From positions 62,001 to 126,000 of the forward strand of contig CALDSR010000041.1 in the NCBI GenBank assembly GCA_937924505.1: a stretch of 64,000 nt of DNA, given 5' to 3'. The stretch comes from an uncultured Granulosicoccus sp. (GTDB lineage: Bacteria > Pseudomonadota > Gammaproteobacteria > Granulosicoccales > Granulosicoccaceae). The notes below the pieces were generated by a model, which was not told the DNA's origin, did not search any database, and was given only the letters and a program-made list of their open reading frames with translations. Below, piece by piece: positions 58,103 through 64,000 of this stretch. A program made the position numbers and the translations under genes. The first letter of the stretch is position 1. The number at the start of each line of letters is the position of its first letter.

Positions 58103-58707
58103 AATGTATCCCGACAAAGCACCAGATTGATATACACAGACACTCCGATCAGCGCCAGCAAGGTCCAGAAAGCGAGCCCTATCTGAAGATTCGCCAATGA
58201 GCTCAGTTTGACCAGTGACACCACGACACCCACCATAAAGATCTCTGCCATTGCCCAAGGCTCGATCAGTATCGCCCAACGAAAGGCAACCCGCATCGAA
58301 CGCCTCACCGGACGATTGAAACGGATACGCCACAGCACGTAGTCAAGCAATAGAAACCGAATCAATGGCAATACGATAATAAAAGCCAGCGTCAGGGTGC
58401 CAAGCCCAAGCATTTTTCCAGACCATAGTGACCGGACAGTATCCAGCACTGATATATGGCTCTCTATTCCAGCACGACTCAGGCTTAGAAACGGCAGACA
58501 CAGACTGATGATCAGTAGCACGGTTCCAGCAAGTGATGCGGCCAGTGAACGATCAACCGTAAATAATTTGCGTGTCTGCATGACATCACCGCAGTGATCA
58601 CAAGATGACATTTCACCGGGTGCTAGTGTTGCGCGGTAATGCAGCCCGTCGCATCGTGAACAAGCAACCAGATCATCGAGCTTAACTGAGCGGGTTGATG
58701 GATTCAT
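58075..58707 (-). CDS. PqiA-domain membrane protein, first
   Basis: The first half-PqiA has 210 residues with a zinc ribbon (CSRCDGLHY ... CDHCGD, Cys16, 19, 36, 39) and four membrane helices (for example VLLIISLCLPFLSLS and LTLAFIIVLPLIRFLLL). PqiA proteins are inner-membrane partners of PqiB. It heads the pqi operon, ending within the second pqiA-like gene. A conserved adjacency of two PqiA-domain genes is known in other proteobacteria, so a frameshifted fusion is only one option. Confidence 0.88.
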   Translation of the reverse strand: MNPSTRSVKLDDLVACSRCDGLHYRATLAPGEMSSCDHCGDVMQTRKLFTVDRSLAASLAGTVLLIISLCLPFLSLSRAGIESHISVLDTVRSLWSGKMLGLGTLTLAFIIVLPLIRFLLLDYVLWRIRFNRPVRRSMRVAFRWAILIEPWAMAEIFMVGVVVSLVKLSSLANLQIGLAFWTLLALIGVSVYINLVLCRDTLWTYLQHTA

Positions 58708-58805
58708 GGTGAGTGAAAATTATAGTGTGTAGCGAATTCGTCTGTTGGTGACATGGATCCATGATACTCCGTTACCTCATGCCTCAATAATGTAGCCAAA
58801 ATCGC

Positions 58806-60254
58806 TTACTGCGAGACTGGAACGGCTGGTTCGATGTCTGGCACAACAATAACCACGTCATCACTATGATCCCCCACCGTCACGGTAAGTTCCAGATCAT
58901 TGGCGATAGATGTGCGCTGTGAGCTGTACTCGAGATAATACACTCCGCGTATATTATTCGTGACATCGGCAAAGGCGTTTTCTATATCACTGTTTTCAAA
59001 TGTTTGCAGGTACTGCCCGCCACTCTCATTTGCCAGCGTTTGTAGCGCTTCGCCATCGACATTACTTCCCAGGCTGACAAAATAGGTGTCGAGCTGCTGG
59101 CCGTAGAACTGATCCTGTGCCCGTTTGACGTTACGTAGGCGCTGTTCGATATATTCCTGCATCTGAGCCTGACTACGAAACGCAGGAAAATGGTTAAGGC
59201 TCGAAAAATCCCGGCCGTCGGTAAAGGCGATCAGCACCGAATTCTGGTTCGACAAACCACGGCTATCGATATCGTCCAGGGTCGTATCCAGCGCAAGATA
59301 AAAAGCGGTCGCAGACTCGTTTATATTATCAAAATTTATTTCACGCAAGGAGCCTAGCTGATAAACATCGCCAGCGAAAATTCTGATATCAAATTCAGCC
59401 ACACCCGCAAGTGCGATGACGGATCGTGCCACTGAATCAAGAAGATCATGCGCAGCACCGCTGTGAACCATGCTGCTTGACACATCAAGTACCAGATATA
59501 CCACGGTGTTCAGGCGAGAGTAATCAACCGTGACTGGGGACTCGATATCCAGTTGCCCACCCTCTTCTATCTTAAAGTGACGTGTGACATGCTCATCGAG
59601 ACCACTGATCGATTGGTAGAGATTATCTGCAGACGTACCAAGCTTGCCTTCAACTTCAACGGCAAAGCGATGGACACGTCTGTTGTTTTCGACGGCTGAG
59701 CTGTAACTGTCGGCAACCAGCCTGACCTTGAGCTCTTCAACATCAGCAAGTTCAGTTGACTGCCTGTGTAGCACCGTTGGCAAAGACAATACGGAGTATG
59801 TCGGTAAATCATTGACGATGCTGCCACTTAAATTTTCCAGACCAATCGTGATCGTACTCGGTGTATCGCTTACCGGTATCGTCACTTCGATGTCGCCGCT
59901 CAAGGTATCCTCTGCAACAGCTTCACGTGTCAGCAAGGTTGTAGCGCCAGTGACATCATTGAGCTCCACGCGAACATATGTCCCGTTATCAATGGACTCT
60001 GCTGCGTTTGAATCAATACGATAAGTCAGCACGAGGTCTGCTTCACTGCCATCTGCACTGGTACTTTGCACACGGGAATCAACGTAGATAGCTCGGCGAC
60101 CGGTCGTAGGCGCTGGTAAATTGTTAGTACCGTCCGCGAAGCTGATGCCGCTGGCAGGTGCCAATGCATTTGTCAGAGCGTTGCCTTCGATCGTGTCACT
60201 GTCACAGGATGCGAGGAAAAAAACCATGCAAAGTGCGCTGAAGCTAATGCGCAT
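58806..60254 (-). CDS. VWA-domain lipoprotein
   Basis: The ATG at 60254 gives 482 residues with a lipoprotein signal (FFLASCDSD). A beta-rich N-terminal region is followed by a VWA domain from about 255 with MIDAS LVLDVSSSMVHSG, later acidic AFTDGRDFSS. A linker and C-terminal beta segment (LTVTVGDHSDDVVIVVPD) follow. It is unrelated in sequence to the VWA protein at 49356 and shares only the domain. Likely a surface or periplasmic metal-dependent adhesion or binding protein. Confidence 0.8.
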   Translation of the reverse strand: MRISFSALCMVFFLASCDSDTIEGNALTNALAPASGISFADGTNNLPAPTTGRRAIYVDSRVQSTSADGSEADLVLTYRIDSNAAESIDNGTYVRVELNDVTGATTLLTREAVAEDTLSGDIEVTIPVSDTPSTITIGLENLSGSIVNDLPTYSVLSLPTVLHRQSTELADVEELKVRLVADSYSSAVENNRRVHRFAVEVEGKLGTSADNLYQSISGLDEHVTRHFKIEEGGQLDIESPVTVDYSRLNTVVYLVLDVSSSMVHSGAAHDLLDSVARSVIALAGVAEFDIRIFAGDVYQLGSLREINFDNINESATAFYLALDTTLDDIDSRGLSNQNSVLIAFTDGRDFSSLNHFPAFRSQAQMQEYIEQRLRNVKRAQDQFYGQQLDTYFVSLGSNVDGEALQTLANESGGQYLQTFENSDIENAFADVTNNIRGVYYLEYSSQRTSIANDLELTVTVGDHSDDVVIVVPDIEPAVPVSQ

Positions 60255-60425
60255 AATGTATCTCGATTTCGCTCGACCCAGGCTCGCAGGCGTCCACCTG
60301 CGGGTGTGCGGGCCAGTCAGCTTGTAGTGCAATTTTCGTGACACAAATCACGCTATCGAGTCAAAAGTGGCGGCACACCGGCTAATATCGACGCATTGAC
60401 GACATATCTCGCCTGAAAGACCACG

Positions 60426-61643
60426 CTATTTTTGCAGATGCCTCATGACCCGTTCATCAAATCTGTCGAGCACAGCATCCCAATCAGGATTCCATGTGGT
60501 GCGTGCTACTGGAACACCATCAGGTGAAACGGCATGTTGCGCGCCAAACCAATGTTGCCGGGCACGCAAGCAGGCAATAAAAACCGGATACTCATTACCA
60601 TTGCATACCAACACTGAACCGTCTTTGCCAAACAGTGCGTTGTCGGGTGCATACATCAATCCCAGATGTGACTGACTCACTATCCGGTGTTCAGGAAACG
60701 AGGCGGCACGCACTTCAACATGACGGTTGTCAGTGCTCCGCAGCAACTGGGAGGCATCACCGGTGTACTGGATCATCAAACGATCCGGGTGTGTAAAGCG
60801 CTTTTTGAACAAAGCTTCCGTGAAGTCGACATCAACCACGGAATCATCAAGTGTGGTGACCAACAACACTGGCATTGCCAGCCTGTCGCGGCGACGCCAG
60901 GCACGTTTGAGATGACGGCTTAACTTGTAGAATTGCCACCCCGAATTGATAGGTATCGAGTTGTATTTGATCGGGTTATCTTCGAGAATCATGCCGCCGA
61001 ACAACCAAGGTCTGTACAGGCGATAAATCCCTGAGTACCGCAAGTAATGATTCAAGCGGCTTTTGTATGCTGGTGATATCAGCAAGAGACTGGCAACTTC
61101 GGGGTGCTCACGGGCAATCAGTGTCGCCAGCACGGCGCCCATTGAAAATCCCCCGATATGTACCGTAGCGCCAGTAGCGCGTAGCGCATCAAAATGCGCA
61201 TAGGCGGCTACAAGCCAGCTTCGCATTCGCACATCAAGCATCTGCACCGGGCTCGAGCCATGTCCTTCAAGCAGTACGGCACGCACGTCAAAGCCGCGCT
61301 GCGTAAGTTCGTCCGACAAATCATGCCAGACATAGGGCGAATCATTCAAGCCGTGAAAGAGCAAATACACGCCACGGTAAGGTACCGAAGTATCGGCCTT
61401 TCGTTCAAAGGGCAAGTTCAGCTCGATGTCATCAGTGCTGCGCTGCGGCATCGAATGTTGTTCAAGCCACGCGGCAAGTGACAGACGATATTCGGAAAAG
61501 GTATCAGTTGGCGCACCGAACAATGCATTGCCGCTAATTCGGGTGGAACAGCCGGCGAGCAATACGCACACTGACAATAAGCACAACGCAAAAAGCCGAA
61601 CCAGAGACCCATAAAATGGCTTGGTTCGGCTTTTGCTCAGCAT
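60426..61643 (-). CDS. Alpha/beta hydrolase lipoprotein
   Basis: The 405-residue product has a lipoprotein signal with lipobox VCVLLAGCSTR and an alpha/beta hydrolase fold. The nucleophile Ser is in IGGFSMGAVLATL (about residue 167), the likely Asp in VTTLDDSVVDV and the His in VSQSHLGLMY. YLLFHGLNDSPYVWHDL begins the fold with an HG oxyanion motif. AGGAAAGG lies about 7 bases before the ATG. A terminator-like inverted repeat lies just inside the coding region (61591-61634). Confidence 0.85.
   Translation of the reverse strand: MLSKSRTKPFYGSLVRLFALCLLSVCVLLAGCSTRISGNALFGAPTDTFSEYRLSLAAWLEQHSMPQRSTDDIELNLPFERKADTSVPYRGVYLLFHGLNDSPYVWHDLSDELTQRGFDVRAVLLEGHGSSPVQMLDVRMRSWLVAAYAHFDALRATGATVHIGGFSMGAVLATLIAREHPEVASLLLISPAYKSRLNHYLRYSGIYRLYRPWLFGGMILEDNPIKYNSIPINSGWQFYKLSRHLKRAWRRRDRLAMPVLLVTTLDDSVVDVDFTEALFKKRFTHPDRLMIQYTGDASQLLRSTDNRHVEVRAASFPEHRIVSQSHLGLMYAPDNALFGKDGSVLVCNGNEYPVFIACLRARQHWFGAQHAVSPDGVPVARTTWNPDWDAVLDRFDERVMRHLQK
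61591..61634 (-). terminator. Terminator-like hairpin overlapping a start of coding sequence
   Basis: AAAAGCCGAACCA and TGGTTCGGCTTTT form a perfect 13-bp inverted repeat with an 18-base loop; on the minus strand TTTTT then G follows. It lies from codon 4 to codon 18 of the hydrolase gene and about 42 bases after the stop of the DUF533 gene, and could terminate that transcript or attenuate the hydrolase gene. Confidence 0.65.
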
Positions 61644-61675
61644 CAAGAGCCTTTCCTGGAACGCCTGATAAAACT

Positions 61676-62443
61676 CTAGCTATAGAGCACTGGCACTCCA
61701 AGTTTTTCATGGATGGCATTGCAGTGCTGTTCGGATATTCCCATGGACTTGCGCAGGCCATCGAGATACTGCGCTTCCGCGCGCGAATCCAGATCAATAC
61801 CAAGCAAGGACATCATGTAAACCTGCATTTCGGCACCTTTTGGTATGTTACGCAACAGACCGTCTGTATCAAGTGGCGACTGCATTTCCGAAATAACGAA
61901 CTTGCGTTCTTCATCGCTCACTTCGTCACCAAGGTGCTCGACAATTTTCTGTTGTTCAGCCTGATCGATATTGCCATCGGACTTGGCTGCGTTGATCATC
62001 GCGCGAATAAGCACCTTCGCCTGGTCTTCTTGAGCGGGTTCAGGAGGAGGAGTCTTCTTTCCTTGCAAGGCAGAATTGAGCAAATCCCCCAAACTGCCGC
62101 CCGCCGGCGCACTGGAACCGAAGCCGCCGCCCAGACCATCGGTCAGGCCGCCAGCCGCACCACCAGATCCACCAGAAATACTCTCCAGCAAACCACCGAG
62201 ACCGCCCGGCATGCCCTGCCCACCAGCTGAGGCACCGCCCGACTGGGCGCTGCCGCCACCGAGCAGACTACCCAAACCGCCAAGGCCACCGCCACCGCCG
62301 CCCTTGCTTCCGCCCAGCGCGCTGCCGAGAAGATCACCAAGACCGCCGCCGCCACCACCACCGCGATTATTGACCATTTTGCCGACGCCTTTCGCCACCA
62401 TGACACCAACAGCGATGCGTCCAAGAGTTCCAACCAAGCTCAT
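61676..62443 (-). CDS. DUF533/TerB-like protein with glycine-rich N-terminus
   Basis: The 255-residue product has a hydrophobic start (GRIAVGVMVAKGVGKMV), a Gly/Ser-rich low-complexity region (about 28-115), and a helical C-terminal domain (about 145-250) with VLIRAMINAAKSDGNIDQAE, an acidic TerB/DUF533 pattern seen in E. coli YebE. The function is unknown. It ends 33 bp before the start of the hydrolase gene. Confidence 0.85.
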   Translation of the reverse strand: MSLVGTLGRIAVGVMVAKGVGKMVNNRGGGGGGGLGDLLGSALGGSKGGGGGGLGGLGSLLGGGSAQSGGASAGGQGMPGGLGGLLESISGGSGGAAGGLTDGLGGGFGSSAPAGGSLGDLLNSALQGKKTPPPEPAQEDQAKVLIRAMINAAKSDGNIDQAEQQKIVEHLGDEVSDEERKFVISEMQSPLDTDGLLRNIPKGAEMQVYMMSLLGIDLDSRAEAQYLDGLRKSMGISEQHCNAIHEKLGVPVLYS

Positions 62444-62543
62444 CTTGTTCTCCGAGGAAGTTGTTGGTCGCGGTACGCGACCTTTGTACCCTGCAGTGTA
62501 CCTGATCAGACCATCCGGCCGTAGCCATCTATAATGCGTAATC

Positions 62544-63713
62544 GTGCTGACACTGACATCGCAATCGGCCAGACAACTGTTATTGGACCTTCAGGGGCTC
62601 GGCAAAGCGCCTTCCGGTGCCCGTGATGTCGGCAGTTTTGCCGCGACAATCCAGTCACTGGGCATGGTTCAGCTGGATTCGATCGACGTGCTTGCGCGTG
62701 CTCACCACCACATTCTCTGGTCCCGCCACAACGCGTATCGCTCGCGGAGCTACGACCAACTCTTGACACGTCAACGTCGCGTGTTTGAACATTTCACGCA
62801 CGATGCGGCTATTTTGCCGATGGATCTGTATCCCTTCTGGCAACGTCAATGCAGACGGCGAGCAGAACGATACGAACGCAGCGGCTGGGGCAAGGAAATG
62901 GCCAGTGTAGAAACGCAATACGCCATCCTCAAGCGTATCGACAGTGAAGGACCGGTCTGTTCCCGTGACTTTACCGGTCAGGCTGACAAAAGCAAGCATG
63001 CCTGGATGCGCCCTCCTCACAAACTGGCACTGGACTACCTGTGGTTAAAGGGCGAATTGTCCGTCTCTCACCGGCACAAATTCATCAAGTACTACGATCT
63101 GACTGAACGAGTCATACCTGAATTCTTCCGCTCGCAGAACAAATCCGATAAAGAACAGATAAATCACTTGTGCACACTGGCACTCGATAAACTCGGCTTC
63201 GCATCAGCCGGGGAAATTCAACGCTTCTGGGATGCGATGTCACTTGATGAAGTGAAAGCGTGGATCGATCAGCATCCGGAATCGGTACAGACGATCAAGC
63301 TGGTAAACAAGGATGGCTCTACGCGTGATGTGTATGCACGCCCGGATATAGAAGCCTGTCTTGAATCACTTGAGCCAACCACGACGCGATTGCGAATCCT
63401 GAGCCCATTCGATCCGCTGGTCCGAGATCGAAATCGATTGTCGCGACTTTTCGGATTTGATTTTCGTATCGAAATCTATACACCCGCCAAGCAACGAAAG
63501 TATGGATATTATGTGTATCCCATTCTGGAAGGGAGCAAGTTCGTCGGCCGCCTGGAAGTGCGCAAGAATATCAAGGCAAACGCACTGAACCTGATCAACG
63601 TCTGGTGGGAACCTGCCGTACGTTCCAGCAAGGCTCGAGACGCCAAATTGAATCGCGAACTTATCCGCCTGGCAAGGCTTGCCGGCGTGCGCGACGTGGC
63701 GCTTGCGCACTAA
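62544..63713 (+). CDS. YcaQ-like winged-helix DNA glycosylase
   Basis: YcaQ/AlkX unhooks DNA interstrand crosslinks and removes bulky alkyl adducts. The 389-residue product matches the HTH_42 family length. The catalytic QxD motif is Gln43-Leu-Asp45 in GMVQLDSIDVLARAHHHILW; FEHFTHDAAILP and ILSPFDPLVRDRNRLSRLFGF are other conserved blocks. It is divergent from the DUF533 gene and its stop overlaps the stop of the convergent gene at 63710. Confidence 0.9.
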   Translation: MLTLTSQSARQLLLDLQGLGKAPSGARDVGSFAATIQSLGMVQLDSIDVLARAHHHILWSRHNAYRSRSYDQLLTRQRRVFEHFTHDAAILPMDLYPFWQRQCRRRAERYERSGWGKEMASVETQYAILKRIDSEGPVCSRDFTGQADKSKHAWMRPPHKLALDYLWLKGELSVSHRHKFIKYYDLTERVIPEFFRSQNKSDKEQINHLCTLALDKLGFASAGEIQRFWDAMSLDEVKAWIDQHPESVQTIKLVNKDGSTRDVYARPDIEACLESLEPTTTRLRILSPFDPLVRDRNRLSRLFGFDFRIEIYTPAKQRKYGYYVYPILEGSKFVGRLEVRKNIKANALNLINVWWEPAVRSSKARDAKLNRELIRLARLAGVRDVALAH

Positions 63714-64000
63714 AGCTGATTGACCGGCACCTTCAGATACTGATTCCCGTCCTCGTCGGCTTCGGGAAATTGCCCCGCTCGCATATTAACCTGCAAGGCT
63801 GGAATGATGAGCTTTGGCATCGCAAGCGTTCGATCACGTTCCTCGCGCAGTTTGACGAACGCCTCTTCGTCTATGCCATCACCAAGATGAATATTGTGCC
63901 GCTTTTCATCTCCGACCGTTGTTTCCCACTCGATATCGCGTCCATTCGGTCCATAGTCGTGACAGATAAACAGCCGCATTTCATCCGGCAACGACAGCAA
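63710..64000 (-). CDS. MBL-fold metallo-hydrolase, C-terminal part
   Basis: The window edge cuts this gene; 96 residues remain, open to the edge. The visible LFICHDYGPNGRDIEWETTV contains the metal-binding His of the last MBL motif, and LIIPALQVNMRAGQFPE with NQYLKVPVN is typical of ETHE1/Blh-like persulfide dioxygenases. The first residue shown is not a start. Convergent with YcaQ. Confidence 0.8.
   Translation of the reverse strand: MLSLPDEMRLFICHDYGPNGRDIEWETTVGDEKRHNIHLGDGIDEEAFVKLREERDRTLAMPKLIIPALQVNMRAGQFPEADEDGNQYLKVPVNQL

Noticed and set aside
49356..60254. Toxin, defence or chloride-channel role for the VWA proteins
   Set aside because: The VWA domain alone is not diagnostic; there are no AAA ATPase, nuclease or effector genes beside them to support a defence system.
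62076..62534. Proline-rich protein on the plus strand
   Set aside because: It is the antisense shadow of the Gly-rich DUF533 gene: Gly codons read in reverse as Pro.

Overview
The window looks like a chromosomal segment of a free-living, Gram-negative gammaproteobacterium. The evidence is gene content and order: an aroQ-accB-accC-prmA-(zinc ribbon/DUF3426)-dusB-fis-purH run, fabA-fabB, plsB, srkA, fxsA-groES-groEL, nudF and pqiA-pqiB-pqiC. Base composition is moderate and even, and I see no tRNA, rRNA, insertion sequence, phage gene or CRISPR array. The lineage cannot be fixed from sequence alone. The groESL operon sits under a perfect CIRCE element (HrcA control) and there is a solitary RibH2-type lumazine synthase; neither is typical of enterics. 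An aquatic heterotroph is my inference.

Layout. 1-7184 (minus strand) is a long housekeeping operon from aroQ through acetyl-CoA carboxylase biotin genes, prmA, a zinc-ribbon membrane protein, dusB and fis into a purH cut by the window edge. 7297-8779 (plus) holds srkA and ribH2. 8798-14623 (minus) holds a large MscS channel and a bioY / DUF4197 lipoprotein / fabA / fabB string linking biotin uptake to unsaturated fatty-acid synthesis. 14687-18217 holds a DUF924 protein, 3-methyladenine glycosylase Tag and a GGDEF/EAL protein. 18331-21182 is the chaperonin block fxsA-groES-groEL with promoter, CIRCE and tandem hairpins. 21301-24530 has a DsbD with a duplicated N-terminal domain and an AlkA-like glycosylase.

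24615-33402 (minus) is a carbohydrate operon: Gts/Mal-type ABC importer, sugar isomerase-like protein, Gfo/Idh/MocA oxidoreductase and GH2 beta-mannosidase. 33559-42179 holds an ABC exporter with an AhpD-like protein, plsB, a TraF_2-like outer-membrane protein, a spermidine-synthase-like protein and a lipoprotein with a HELAH zinc-protease motif. 42259-45365 encodes a surface protein translationally coupled to an OmpA-family protein. 45574-48984 contains nudF and a Cpx-like envelope-stress locus (Spy-like protein, response regulator, histidine kinase) with direct repeats upstream.

48959-60254 is the least conventional part: a three-gene VWA / membrane-protein operon, an acyltransferase-3 protein, a divergent J-domain protein, a split-pqiA Pqi/MCE operon and a further VWA lipoprotein. 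60426-64000 carries a lipoprotein hydrolase whose start codon is followed at once by a terminator-like hairpin, a DUF533/TerB-like protein, a YcaQ-like glycosylase and the end of an MBL-fold hydrolase. I found no single clearly new system; the best candidates for new biology are the VWA operon, the duplicated DsbD domain, the candidate response-regulator operator, the J-like protein and the start-codon hairpin.
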